DNA from: Vibrio panuliri
GTDB taxonomy: Bacteria > Pseudomonadota > Gammaproteobacteria > Enterobacterales > Vibrionaceae
Assembly: GCF_009938205.1 (NCBI RefSeq)
Contig: NZ_AP019655.1
Span: forward strand, 1,506,754 to 1,570,753
Length of the DNA: 64,000 bases
Direction: 5' to 3'
Of this stretch, positions 16,861-25,940 are shown in pieces; position 1 is the stretch's first letter, and each line of letters starts with the position of its first letter. The position numbers were made by a program, and so were the translations under genes. The notes under the pieces are model-generated. The model was not told where the DNA came from and ran no database searches. It saw only the letters and a program-made list of their open reading frames with translations.

Positions 16861-18066
16861 TTAAACAAATAGACCGACAATCGCTGCGTTCATCAAGTTC
16901 GCGAGCGTTGCAGCCAAAAGAACTTTCATACCTAGCTTACCAATCAAACCTGCTCGCTCAGGGATCATGCTACTTAACGCGCCACACACCATTGCCACCG
17001 AACCAATGTTGGCAAAACCACACAGTGCAATCGTCATAATCGCAGTAGTACGAGCACTCAGTTCAACCGAGCCCATGCTAGCAAAGGCAACAAACTCATT
17101 TAGCGCAATTTTCTGACCAAGGAACGAACCCGCAGACATTGCTTCTTCCCAAGGCACACCAATCAGCCAAGCAACAGGCGAGAAGAAGAAGCCAAGGATC
17201 ACATCAACCGTTAAACCAGCAAAACCAAAGAACTCACCGATTGCACCTAAGCCACCATTAAGCAAAGCCATCAAACCAATACATGAGATAATAACCGCGC
17301 CCACAATCGCCGCAATAGACGTACCAGCAATCGCACCTTTTGCGACCGCATCAATGAAACTGGTTGGTTTTTCGTTGTCCGGTAACTCTGGCACTTCATC
17401 AATCGTCTCTTCCGTCTCAGGAATGATCAGTTTGGCAAACATCAGTCCAGCAGGCGCAGACATAAAGCACGCCATAATCAGGTAGTTAAGATCAACCCCC
17501 ATACCAGCAAGCCCCGCTAGAATGGAACCAGCGATAGACGATAGGCCACCGACCATAATGGCAAAAATCTGCGCGCGAGTAAGAACACGATGGTACGGCT
17601 TAACAAGCAATGGCGCTTCAGTTTGACCAAGTACAATGTTGCCAGCAGCATTCATAGACTCAGCACGAGATGTACCCAAAACACGTTGCAACCCGCCACC
17701 AATAATACGGACAAACCACTGCATAATGCCTAGGTAGTAAAGTAATGATGTCAGTGATGCGGTAAAGATAATCTGTGGCAATACTTGCAGCGCCCAAATA
17801 AAGCCAATGCCGTCAACACTGAAGTTCACTAGGCTACCAAAAGCAAACTTGATCCCTTCAGCACCATAGCTAAACACCTTGCCAACGCCATTGGAAACGG
17901 CAAGCAGCACACCTGCGCCAATGTCTGTCGCCAATACAAAACCGGCGACAACTAAGATGATAGCAAATGCCCCAGCGACAGCACGCCAACTAATTAGACT
18001 TCTGTTTTCAGAGCATAGGAAGCCCACGCCGAGAAGTACGGCGATACCAATTAATGATTGCAACAT
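16861..18066 (-). CDS. nupC: NupC-type concentrative nucleoside transporter
   Basis: A 401-aa inner-membrane CNT-family symporter that brings nucleosides into the cell with a cation gradient. The two diagnostic substrate-site motifs are present: G-Q-T-E at residues 147-150 (followed by APLL) and N-E-F in QKIALNEFVAFASMG. The N-terminal 200 residues form the scaffold helices, as in the V. cholerae CNT crystal structure. It follows the quinone reductase by 6 bp on the same strand, so the two are one unit. It ends in a strong bidirectional terminator. Substrates are probably pyrimidine and/or purine nucleosides, in keeping with udp next door. Confidence 0.95.
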   Translation of the reverse strand: MLQSLIGIAVLLGVGFLCSENRSLISWRAVAGAFAIILVVAGFVLATDIGAGVLLAVSNGVGKVFSYGAEGIKFAFGSLVNFSVDGIGFIWALQVLPQIIFTASLTSLLYYLGIMQWFVRIIGGGLQRVLGTSRAESMNAAGNIVLGQTEAPLLVKPYHRVLTRAQIFAIMVGGLSSIAGSILAGLAGMGVDLNYLIMACFMSAPAGLMFAKLIIPETEETIDEVPELPDNEKPTSFIDAVAKGAIAGTSIAAIVGAVIISCIGLMALLNGGLGAIGEFFGFAGLTVDVILGFFFSPVAWLIGVPWEEAMSAGSFLGQKIALNEFVAFASMGSVELSARTTAIMTIALCGFANIGSVAMVCGALSSMIPERAGLIGKLGMKVLLAATLANLMNAAIVGLFV

Positions 18067-18072
18067 AGTAAT

Positions 18073-18618
18073 TTATCCGATTTGTGCGTTTTCTACTGCA
18101 GCGATGATTTGCTCGGTGTGTTGATGAGCCAGTGCGATGGTTTTCTCGGCGTCACCGCCCTCCTCTGGGATGGCGTTCATCTCAAATGTGACGATGGTAT
18201 CGACAATATCCATCTCTGCGGCTTTAAACGCATGTTCAAAGCAGCGTTGGTAGTTTTCTAATGGCATAAAGTTGAAGCCTGTTTCAGAGTACGACTCTGC
18301 TGTTGCTCCAGCGGTAATTGAAAACAACATTTTTTTGCCTTTTAGCTGGCTTCCATCTGGACCAAAAGCAAACCCATAAGTGAAAACCTGATCAATCCAT
18401 TCCTTCATAACCGCAGGAAACGTGCTCCAGTAAAGTGGAAACTGAACCACGACAAGATCAGCGGCTAACAAGCGTTGCTGTTCAGCGGCAATATCTCCGG
18501 AAAAGTCAGCAGTATGAGCAATAGTCCAATCAGTGCTTTGCTGTAAAAGCTTGATGATCTCGGCATTGGCAAATGATTTGTCCAAGTCAGGATGACCATT
18601 GATAACAAGTACGTTCAT
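18073..18618 (-). CDS. NAD(P)H:quinone oxidoreductase, flavodoxin-like
   Basis: A 181-aa protein of the KefF/MdaB/DT-diaphorase family. It carries the FMN/FAD phosphate loop NGHPDLDKSFAN near the start, the FPLYWSTFPAVMKEWIDQVF segment typical of the family and GKKMLFSITAGA. Members reduce quinones, azo compounds or nitro groups with NAD(P)H in the cytosol. Co-transcription with nupC (6-bp gap) is unusual. A palindrome shared with udp lies about 160 bp upstream of its start. Confidence 0.85.
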   Translation of the reverse strand: MNVLVINGHPDLDKSFANAEIIKLLQQSTDWTIAHTADFSGDIAAEQQRLLAADLVVVQFPLYWSTFPAVMKEWIDQVFTYGFAFGPDGSQLKGKKMLFSITAGATAESYSETGFNFMPLENYQRCFEHAFKAAEMDIVDTIVTFEMNAIPEEGGDAEKTIALAHQHTEQIIAAVENAQIG

Positions 18619-19249
18619 AGGGGTAACCTTAGTTGATCACGCTACAGTTTCGCCTGAGCTATGCATTAGCTTCGTTTGTTAAAACAAAGTTTGGGGGGAG
18701 CATAGCAGCGACCAGCGTATCTCATTAGTTGTATTGATAACTCATAGGTAAAGCATACCGCCCGGAAAATCCAAATAGGAGGACAAAAGTCCCTTCAGCG
18801 TGGCGTCAGGTCAAAAGTTTCAAATTTGGTAGCACGAACTCTCCCCCTTTCACAGGACATATTGCGTTCTCTAAAAGCTGACCACTTCATAACAAACACC
18901 CAGACAAGACTCAATGTTGCGAACCGACGCTACCACTTATGAACAGTTATCGTTCTTTTGTGTCAAAATTTAATCAAAAAAACTCACATTAAATCAAATA
19001 TAGATCCAGATCATTTCCAACAGCAAAATTCATGACCAAAAGTAGAATTGTGGATTCATATATGATTCAATACAGAAAATTAAGACTCATTAATAACACA
19101 ATAAGAATATAACCGCCTTCATTAAGACTCTTTGTGAAACTAAGCGTTCGCCAAGTACTCATCAGTACCAAGGTGATGTGAAACAACTCCGGTCCAACTA
19201 AGCAGTGCTAAGGCTCATAACTGCCAAAGTGGCCTAAGGTAAAAATGAT
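18619..19249. other. Divergent intergenic region
   Basis: This 631-bp gap has no supported coding region. It contains the second GGAGGACA-N3-GTCC palindrome (18780-18793) facing the reductase gene. The right half, leading to the RND pump, is AT-rich with no repeat I can assign. Confidence 0.5.
18780..18793. promoter_or_regulatory. Second copy of the GGAGGACA-N3-GTCC operator
   Basis: AGGACAAAAGTCCC repeats the udp-upstream palindrome, with the same preceding GG and the same spacing; only the last base of the right arm differs. It lies about 162 bp upstream of the reductase-nupC unit. Confidence 0.5.
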
Positions 19250-22200
19250 ATGTTTGAGTTTTTTGTAAAACGCCCCAAGTTTGCAATCGTGCTCAGCACA
19301 CTAATCACTATGATTGGTGCACTGGCAGCATTGCAATCTCCAATGGGACGATACCCCGATGTCTCTCCCGTCACGATTGAAGTTTATACTTGGATGGACG
19401 GTGCCAGTGCCGAGGTAGTGGCAAAATCCGTTGCTCCAGTTATCGAACAACGTGTTAACGGCACCCCGGGTATGGAGTATATGAAGAGTACCAGTAACTC
19501 GGATGGCTCATATTATCTCCAAGTGGTGTTCAACAACCAAGTTGACCCTGACCGCGCCGCTACTCTGGTAAAAAACCGCGTCGATTTAGCAATGCCCGAA
19601 CTGCCTAGCTCAGTGGTAAGCAATGGTGTGACCGTAGAGAAGTTTACCAGTGGTATGGTCATGGCATTAGCGGTCACCGATAAAAGCGGCGATGCGAGTG
19701 AACTTGAGATCAACGCATTCTCAGGTGGTCTCCTTAAAGAAGCCTTGCAGCGAGTGAGTGGTGTATCCAAAGTCCAAATCATCGGCGAAAAAAAATACGC
19801 CATGCGCGTCTGGACCGATCCGGTGAAAATGGCTAAGTACAAAGTCAATATAGAAGATGTTGGCTACGCCATCTCTGCACAAAACAAAATTGCCGGTGCA
19901 GGTCGAGTTGTCGGTGATCAACTGGAATACTCGCTCTCTGTTGATGGTGGTCTAGAAGAAAAAACAGCGTTTGAAAACATCGTAATCCGCAATGCATCCT
20001 TGTCTAAAACCGTTTTTCTAAAAGACATTGCGCGAGTCGAGTTGGGCAGTGAAAGCTACGTCGCCAATGCCTACGTAGACAGTGGTGTTGGTTCACTGAT
20101 CTTTGTCTATCGCACACCAGACGCCAACGCCATGGCTGTAGGCAGTAGCATCAAAGAGCTGATCTCAAGCCTTAACACTCCATTTGAGATTGAAGCAGTA
20201 TATGACACCACTGAGTTTGTTTCAGGAGCGATTGATACCGTTTTAGAAACACTAGTTTTAGCGGTCATTATTGTCTCCTTGGTAACATGGCTCTTTATGC
20301 AATCTATCCGCCTAACCATCATTTCAATTTCCGCTATACCTGTCTCATTGATTGGTACGTTCGCCTTGATGCAGGCATGCAATATCGACATCAATATCAT
20401 TTCGATGTTTGGTCTCGTTATGGCAATTGGTATTGTTGTAGATGCTGCGATTATTGTTATCGAAAATACAGAAGCGACACTGCATAACAACCCTGATATC
20501 ACTGTTGAACAGGCGATCATTGAAGCCGGCAAGACTGTCGTCTCACCCATTATTGCCAGTGCTTTAGTCCTGCTAGCCGTGTTCGCACCAACAATCTTTA
20601 TGAATGGCATGACCGGTATCATTTTTGGTCAATTTGGTATTGTATTGTGTTCATCGGTGCTGGTAAGTACTTTTGTGGCACTAACATTAACCCCTGCGCT
20701 TTGTGCTCTACTGATGAAACGTGAGCAAAAAGGCATCCTGGCGCGTTCAATTGAAAAACTGATTTCATTTAAAATTAGCGGTTTTACATCGTTAACTAGA
20801 GGGGCGGTTCGATTCCCACTATGTTCTATTTTGCTGCTAGGCGGCCTGTTGTTTATAACCTACCAGCAAAGTGAACAACTAAGCAGTGGCATGCTACCTG
20901 AGGAAGATACAAACGCTGTTTTTGTGATTGGCTCTTTCCCTCCTGGCACATCACTTCCTGTCACAGATAACGCATTCCAAGCGTTAAGCGACGAGATAAT
21001 GCAACTTGAAGGGGTAAGCAATGTCATTGGAGCAAGTGGCTTCAACCTACTGACAAGCTCACCAGAAATGAACTCATTAATGATGGTGGCAACCATGCCT
21101 CCGATGACGGAGCGAAGTGTTTCAGATGCAGAACTTGCCGAAGCAATTAATGAGTTGCTTGCCAAGCAACAGGGGCTTTACGGCTTCGCATTTAAGCCGC
21201 CAGTCATTCCCGAGTTAGGTACAGTAAACGGCGTTAGCTTTACGATTACAGACTCACTGTCAAGAACCCCAACTGAGTTAGCTAATCTCGTCAACGAACT
21301 GCTGGTTGATATCAACAATGATGACAGTGTGAGTAGCGCATACACTCAGTTTAATGTCGACAAGCCATCATTGAAGCTGCACTTAAATCGTGTTGGCTTA
21401 GATAGCTATGGGGCGGATTACGCCAATGTAGTCAGTGGATTGCAGGCGTTTATGGGGGGAATGTACATCAATACATTCAACCTTGGCGGACGTAACTACA
21501 AAGTAATGCTGCAAAACGACCCTAAGTTTACCAAAGATAAACATGCACTCTCTAAGCTCAATCTAGTGCAAGCGAATGGTCGTTTGATCCCAGCAACCAA
21601 AGTGCTCACGATGGAAGAAATCACCGTACCTTCATTCTTAGATCGCTTTAACGCGACTCAATCAGTCGCCATCGACGTGATGCCCTCTCAATCCAGCGGC
21701 GATGCCATTAACTTCCTCCAACAACTCGACTTACCCGAGGGTATCAGTATTGAATTTACTGGCACCGCGTTGGAAGAGATTAAAGCGGGCAACCAAGCGA
21801 TTATCGTGTTCTCTTTGGCATTGGTGATCTGTTTCTTGGTTCTGGTGGCTCAATATGAGTCGTGGCTGATCCCTACCGTTATTATGCTCACGGTTCCAAC
21901 CGCGGTAACTGGCATTGTGGGTGGCGTGCTCTGGCTTGGTGGCGATATCAATATCCTCACGCAGTTAAGTGCCGTACTTCTCATTGGTATGACAGTAAGA
22001 AATGCCATTTTGATCGTCGAGTTTGCGAAGTCACTACGAGAAAAGCAGGGTCTATCGATTCGTGATGCCGCTATCGAAGCGATGCGTCAGCGTGCGCGAG
22101 CTGTCTTTATGACCGCATTCAGCTTTGCCGTTGGTGTTATCCCATTAATGCTGGCAGATGGTGTTGGTAATGGCGGACAAAAAGCGCTTGGTTTCGCCTC

Positions 22201-22303
22201 TTTTGGCGGTATTGTCACCGCGACGTTTATCGGCTGTATCTTCGCCGGAGTGTTCTTCGTTGTTATCCAAAATCTTAGGGAATTAGGCAAACGACGCGCT
22301 TAA
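19250..22303 (+). CDS. Orphan RND multidrug efflux transporter with altered proton relay
   Basis: A 1017-aa HAE1-type RND inner-membrane pump. It has the classic layout of 12 membrane helices and two large periplasmic loops (GRYPDVSPVTIEVYTWMDGA; KRxxR-like start FVKRPKFAIV). In AcrB the proton relay needs Asp407, Asp408 and Lys940. Here TM4 reads GIVVDAAIIVIEN, so only the first Asp (D398) remains and the second is Ala399. TM10 reads GMTVRNAILIVEFAK, with Arg917 in place of Lys. No membrane-fusion protein or outer-membrane channel is encoded next to it, so it must borrow partners or work differently. The reading frame is intact. The start ATG has AAGG 10 nt upstream. Confidence 0.93.
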   Translation: MFEFFVKRPKFAIVLSTLITMIGALAALQSPMGRYPDVSPVTIEVYTWMDGASAEVVAKSVAPVIEQRVNGTPGMEYMKSTSNSDGSYYLQVVFNNQVDPDRAATLVKNRVDLAMPELPSSVVSNGVTVEKFTSGMVMALAVTDKSGDASELEINAFSGGLLKEALQRVSGVSKVQIIGEKKYAMRVWTDPVKMAKYKVNIEDVGYAISAQNKIAGAGRVVGDQLEYSLSVDGGLEEKTAFENIVIRNASLSKTVFLKDIARVELGSESYVANAYVDSGVGSLIFVYRTPDANAMAVGSSIKELISSLNTPFEIEAVYDTTEFVSGAIDTVLETLVLAVIIVSLVTWLFMQSIRLTIISISAIPVSLIGTFALMQACNIDINIISMFGLVMAIGIVVDAAIIVIENTEATLHNNPDITVEQAIIEAGKTVVSPIIASALVLLAVFAPTIFMNGMTGIIFGQFGIVLCSSVLVSTFVALTLTPALCALLMKREQKGILARSIEKLISFKISGFTSLTRGAVRFPLCSILLLGGLLFITYQQSEQLSSGMLPEEDTNAVFVIGSFPPGTSLPVTDNAFQALSDEIMQLEGVSNVIGASGFNLLTSSPEMNSLMMVATMPPMTERSVSDAELAEAINELLAKQQGLYGFAFKPPVIPELGTVNGVSFTITDSLSRTPTELANLVNELLVDINNDDSVSSAYTQFNVDKPSLKLHLNRVGLDSYGADYANVVSGLQAFMGGMYINTFNLGGRNYKVMLQNDPKFTKDKHALSKLNLVQANGRLIPATKVLTMEEITVPSFLDRFNATQSVAIDVMPSQSSGDAINFLQQLDLPEGISIEFTGTALEEIKAGNQAIIVFSLALVICFLVLVAQYESWLIPTVIMLTVPTAVTGIVGGVLWLGGDINILTQLSAVLLIGMTVRNAILIVEFAKSLREKQGLSIRDAAIEAMRQRARAVFMTAFSFAVGVIPLMLADGVGNGGQKALGFASFGGIVTATFIGCIFAGVFFVVIQNLRELGKRRA

Positions 22304-22311
22304 ACAATGAT

Positions 22312-22343
22312 GGATTGGGCTAACTCTCCACTACGCCCAATCC
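22312..22343 (+). terminator. Hairpin after the RND pump gene
   Basis: GGATTGGGC and GCCCAATCC form a perfect 9-bp stem with a 14-nt loop just after the pump stop codon. There is no T tract, so it may be a Rho-dependent or RNA-stabilising hairpin. Confidence 0.5.
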
Positions 22344-22732
22344 TAACCCCTCATTTATCTACACATCACAAGCTCATTTTACGACCCCAACAAGCCTGAA
22401 TTGTTATAAATATGATTCAAAATCCTAACTACACTAGACACCAACATCAAACATGATACAATAAACTCGTTTTTAGAACATAAATTTGATTTTTAGTCAT
22501 TTTAAGTTTGCATCAACACGAGTTACTGCCAATCGAGCAAACCATTTAGAAATTTCAGAGCAGTAATGAAACGAGCCTAACCATTTTCGAGTCACTTCTT
22601 TCGCATGGTAAACAGCCGTTACATCGAACACGTGTTGACTGTCAGTGTGACTTTAACATTCAACAGTAAACCTCAAGGATGATTTTCTTTTAGTTATAAA
22701 GGCATCAGCCTTAACAATTGGTCGATCAATCT
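22344..22732. other. Intergenic region
   Basis: AT-rich sequence without a supported gene or repeat. It presumably holds the promoter of the DsbA-like gene. Confidence 0.4.
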
Positions 22733-23356
22733 ATGTGTAAGCTTGTTAAACAAACCTCCATTACGTATCTCTTTTTACTACTCGCACTTTTTGCTGTGAG
22801 TTTAAAGCATGCGCCTAAAGTCATGGCGTCACAGTTCGCCGAAAACGTTCACTACGTGACATTAGACCACCAAGCCTCTCCAGACAAACAGGTCAAGATC
22901 TTCTACACGCCGTACTGTCGCCCATGTGCCATTGTGCACAAACCACTACAAAAGATGGCTGAGAAAGTAGGGCTAAAATTTTATGATATCCCTGTAGATT
23001 TTGGCCCACTCGGTAAGGACATCCAAGCAAGTATCGCCGCGGCAAGCGATCAAGGTCATGCTGAGAACTATGTGCAGCGCCTGATCACAAGTATCCATTT
23101 TCAACCGAGTACAACACCAAATAGTCGTGAAGAGTTAGCACTAATGCTGGAAGAATGTGGCGTCGACTCAGAAAAATTCCGTCAAGACTGTCAAGAATTG
23201 CAACAGAAAACGGCCTATTTTGACCAAGTGGTTGAGCAGTACAAAATCACCTCGACTCCAACCATCATCGTCAACGGTAATAAGCAAGTTTTGCTTGGCG
23301 GCTTAAAGAGCTTCGCTGAGCTCGAAAGCTTACTGATTGAGCTGTCTCAATCGTAG
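22733..23356 (+). CDS. Exported DsbA/thioredoxin-fold protein
   Basis: A 207-aa protein with an N-terminal hydrophobic segment (ITYLFLLLALFAVS) that is a signal peptide or anchor. The redox motif CRPC occupies residues 62-65 in YTPYCRPCAIVH. The cis-proline loop is STPTIIVNG, as in DsbA. Between them lies a helical insertion (IQASIAAASDQGHAEN and so on) typical of the DsbA lid. It should exchange disulfides in the periplasm; whether as oxidase, reductase or isomerase cannot be told. A TTG at 22718 would add five residues; neither start has a good Shine-Dalgarno. It stands alone. Confidence 0.85.
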   Translation: MCKLVKQTSITYLFLLLALFAVSLKHAPKVMASQFAENVHYVTLDHQASPDKQVKIFYTPYCRPCAIVHKPLQKMAEKVGLKFYDIPVDFGPLGKDIQASIAAASDQGHAENYVQRLITSIHFQPSTTPNSREELALMLEECGVDSEKFRQDCQELQQKTAYFDQVVEQYKITSTPTIIVNGNKQVLLGGLKSFAELESLLIELSQS

Positions 23357-23729
23357 TGCCCCCGACTTTAACCAACACAACTGTTAGAGGCAGCTATCAT
23401 TTTTGCTCTAACGGTTGTGTAAGCAAATTTCTCACTATTTCCCCTGCATTGCCTACCCTAGTAACCATTCCAGCCTTTTACCAACTGCGAAATTTAAGTT
23501 AAAACTCTAATAAAATCATAGCATTGCAAATAAAAACCGAAACGTTAACATCTTCATTTTGAGTGCTGATGCACTGAACTAGTCCATTTTAGACGCTTTC
23601 GCTACCTCATAAATATTCGCAAGCTTAAGTTTTCGTTCTTGAACTACCAAAAGAAGTAATTTATCTTCAGGTCTGTTTCATTTGTGAAATGAAGACGAAT
23701 AGATTATTCAAATAGCGAGTACATCGTAA
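23357..23729. other. Intergenic region with a long stem-loop
   Basis: The first part holds a 15-bp stem-loop (23375-23420). The rest is AT-rich upstream sequence of the repressor gene, without a recognisable operator. Confidence 0.4.
23375..23420 (+). terminator. 15-bp stem-loop after the DsbA-like gene
   Basis: ACACAACTGTTAGAG pairs with CTCTAACGGTTGTGT over 15 bases, with a single U-G wobble, around a 16-nt loop containing a T5 run. It follows the stop codon by 18 nt. No T tract follows the stem, so it may act as a processing or stability hairpin rather than a standard terminator. Confidence 0.5.
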
Positions 23730-24374
23730 ATGCAAGAGAACTATCAAGATCGAATTATCGCGTTGCTCAAAGAAAAAGGCGAAACAAACGCCAGCTTAGC
23801 TATTGGTATCCATAAAGGAAAAGCCACTGTTGGCCGTTACCTATCGAAGTCGAGCAACAGAACCTACCCAAGTATTGAAGAGATTAGCGAGATCGCTGCT
23901 TACTTAGGTGTTCAACCTCACTGGTTGGCATTCGGTATTGGCGATAAGTACACTGATGATGCGACCATCAATAAAATGTCGACCAGTGGTGCTGTTACCG
24001 TAAACGTATACAGCCGAGCTGATGTGGCAAAGTTTATCGAAACTGGCGAAGCGCCGATTGTTACGCAAATGCCTGTCCACAAAGAGTTCGGTGATTGCTT
24101 TGGTGTTGTTTACCCTGCTCAAGGCAGCATCTCTCATACTTGGGATTGCGCTGCACTTATCTTGCAAGACAAAAACTGGGTCAACGACGATATCGTGCTC
24201 GCTCGTATCGGCAATAACCCAACACCTGATTTCTTTACGCTAGTCAAAGTCTCCGACACCATCCACGTATGGTACGGTGAAGATACCACCAAAAATCCAA
24301 TTCACTCTATCACTGAAGATGAAATTGAAGTTTTGGGTATTGTCTGCTGGGGAACGTGGGCAAAACGCCGCTAA
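23730..24374 (+). CDS. CI-like repressor (HTH plus S24-like C-terminal domain)
   Basis: A 214-aa regulator. The N-terminal ~70 residues form a lambda-repressor-like helix-turn-helix (NASLAIGIHKGKATVGRYL, then YPSIEEISEIAAYLGVQPHW). The C-terminal part (about 110-210) has the beta-rich form of LexA/S24 domains (GDCFGVVYPAQGS, DDIVLARIG, EVLGIVCWGTW). I cannot see a clear catalytic Ser-Lys pair or an Ala-Gly cleavage site, so self-cleavage is doubtful. It is a single gene with no phage genes nearby, so it is probably a domesticated regulator. The start lacks a clear Shine-Dalgarno. Confidence 0.82.
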   Translation: MQENYQDRIIALLKEKGETNASLAIGIHKGKATVGRYLSKSSNRTYPSIEEISEIAAYLGVQPHWLAFGIGDKYTDDATINKMSTSGAVTVNVYSRADVAKFIETGEAPIVTQMPVHKEFGDCFGVVYPAQGSISHTWDCAALILQDKNWVNDDIVLARIGNNPTPDFFTLVKVSDTIHVWYGEDTTKNPIHSITEDEIEVLGIVCWGTWAKRR

Positions 24375-24441
24375 AAGCACCAATGATGTCCAATCAATAC
24401 GCTCTCTGAATTGATTGACGCTACTTTTCGCTGCTGTATTG

Positions 24442-24466
24442 AGGTGCACCTTACGTGTGCACCTTT
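24442..24466 (+). terminator. Intrinsic terminator of the repressor gene
   Basis: AGGTGCAC and GTGCACCT form a perfect 8-bp stem with a 7-nt loop, followed by a short T run. It lies 67 bp after the stop codon. Confidence 0.65.
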
Positions 24467-24613
24467 GACCTGTCAGCGTCATGCTTTGAACCACTTTTAT
24501 CAATATCACCTGCCCTCACATTCCCTTACCATCCTTGTTGATCTAACCCGTGGTCTTAACTGCATATTATGGTAGGCTCATAGTGACGATAGGCTAAATG
24601 GAAGGAAACTCTT

Positions 24614-25252
24614 TTGGATAATAACACTCGTGCTGAGTTAGGCGATATTTTAACCGATCAAAACAAACTGCTCGAACTATTAGCAAGTAACATCAACGCG
24701 CTCGAAAGTTACCCCAACTTGCAAGCGTATCTCTCCAGCAATAACCAGAATTCGATCAGTTACCGCAAAGCATTACGCGAGAAAAAGTTCACTAAAGAAG
24801 ATTATCGTTACGCGATTTTAGAACTGCTTGACTGGTTTGGCTATAAAGCCTGTATCGACTTAGATATGGACTTTATTATCAATCAGGTGGCGGAGAAAGT
24901 CGGTGATGATATTGACGCCATCAAAAGCCTCACCATCAAAGACGTCGGCGCAGACAATATTAGCCGTTTACTCCATATGATGGGGGAAGCCATTTATGCG
25001 CAAGTCGATGATCAACCTTCATTTCCATGGGAAGCAACCAAAGGGCAAACCAACCACGCTTTTTGGCGTAAATGTCATTTAGCTTATGACGCCATGATGC
25101 ACGAAGGCTACAGTAGCCACTATAAAATCAATCAATGGTGTCAAGCAACGCTCGGCGTATCTTGCCCACAAAGTTTTCCAAAATTTGCTCGCACCTACGG
25201 TGACCCGCGCTTAATTGAAAGTTGGCGCACATGGAGTGATTGGAAAGAGTAG
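24614..25252 (+). CDS. Hypothetical protein, 212 aa
   Basis: A soluble, acidic protein without signal peptide or membrane segment. It starts at TTG, strongly supported by GGAAGGAAACTCT upstream. It is mostly helical, with a Trp-rich C-terminal half (FPWEATKGQ, HAFWRKCHLAYDAM, ESWRTWSDWKE). I recognise no catalytic motif and no family. It follows the repressor gene by 239 bp on the same strand, with a terminator between them, so it is probably its own unit. Confidence 0.7.
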   Translation: MDNNTRAELGDILTDQNKLLELLASNINALESYPNLQAYLSSNNQNSISYRKALREKKFTKEDYRYAILELLDWFGYKACIDLDMDFIINQVAEKVGDDIDAIKSLTIKDVGADNISRLLHMMGEAIYAQVDDQPSFPWEATKGQTNHAFWRKCHLAYDAMMHEGYSSHYKINQWCQATLGVSCPQSFPKFARTYGDPRLIESWRTWSDWKE

Positions 25253-25346
25253 TGGTCAAGAGAGCTATCTTGGTGGTTCGGTAAACAAACCAAATCGCCT
25301 CTCGTCACTCATAGCGCACACTTAAGGCGCTGTTATCGTATCAGTG

Positions 25347-25667
25347 CTAATGGCTCACTGAGCCCGCAAGGTTAATCACGGTAACCCCAGTAACAATCAA
25401 TAGCATACCAATGACGGTGGCAACGTTAGGTACGTTGCCTATCAATGCCTGCACCAATGCAAGTAAAACAATCCCTACGCCACACCAAATCGCATAGGCC
25501 GTCGCACTATTCATTCCAGCAGCGGTCGCCAAAGATAGGAAATAGAAGGCCGCAATATAGCCAGCAATACACCCAACAGAAGGCGCTAGGCGAGTAAAAG
25601 CCTGAGTCAATGGCAACAGTGTGGTGGCGACAACCTCAGATAATATGGCAAGCGCTAAGTAAGCCAT
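25347..25667 (-). CDS. Small multidrug resistance (SMR) transporter
   Basis: A 106-aa four-helix membrane protein of the EmrE/SugE family, which exchanges protons for lipophilic cations. The essential membrane glutamate is Glu11 in LALAILSEVVATTL (Glu14 in EmrE). The second-helix and third-helix motifs (YIAAFYFLSLA, SATAYAIWCGVGIVLLAL) are typical. ATG 25667 was chosen because AAGGGGA stands upstream and it gives the standard length. Subtype (drug or guanidinium) cannot be settled: the EmrE-typical K after the first-helix region is replaced (TTLLPLTQAFTRL). Confidence 0.92.
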   Translation of the reverse strand: MAYLALAILSEVVATTLLPLTQAFTRLAPSVGCIAGYIAAFYFLSLATAAGMNSATAYAIWCGVGIVLLALVQALIGNVPNVATVIGMLLIVTGVTVINLAGSVSH

Positions 25668-25762
25668 TGCATTCCCCTTTGAAACCTCTTGCTTCAATCA
25701 TGCCGAACCTTTTATTTCTAGTGAATTCAAACGACTTTGATAAACGGGGGAAATACTATTAA

Positions 25763-25885
25763 TACTTTAGACAGTTAGGATCAATTATAAAAGAAACCGA
25801 GCAAGGTGGGGTTGGTTACTGCCAACTGCCAAACGGTGAAGTCCACGAAGAATGGGCACTGTTTCGTCAACAAACAAATCAATAG
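25763..25885 (+). pseudogene. C-terminal remnant of a DUF333 protein
   Basis: An open frame without start codon ends in GYCQLPNGEVHEEWALFRQQ, which is the C-terminal signature of DUF333 proteins (GYCxLPDGxxxEEWxLFR). The N-terminal half, including the usual NPAxxYC segment, is missing. A stop precedes the frame at 25760. It lies between the SMR gene and the amidohydrolase and is best read as a gene fragment left by deletion. Confidence 0.7.
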
Positions 25886-25900
25886 TGCTCAAAAATGAAA

Positions 25901-25923
25901 AGGGCTAGCCTACCACTAGCCCT
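25901..25923 (-). terminator. Terminator of the amidohydrolase gene
   Basis: AGGGCTAG and CTAGCCCT form a perfect 8-bp stem with a 7-nt loop. On the minus strand it is followed by TTTTCATTTTT. Confidence 0.8.
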
Positions 25924-25940
25924 AAAGATGGCATTTACGA

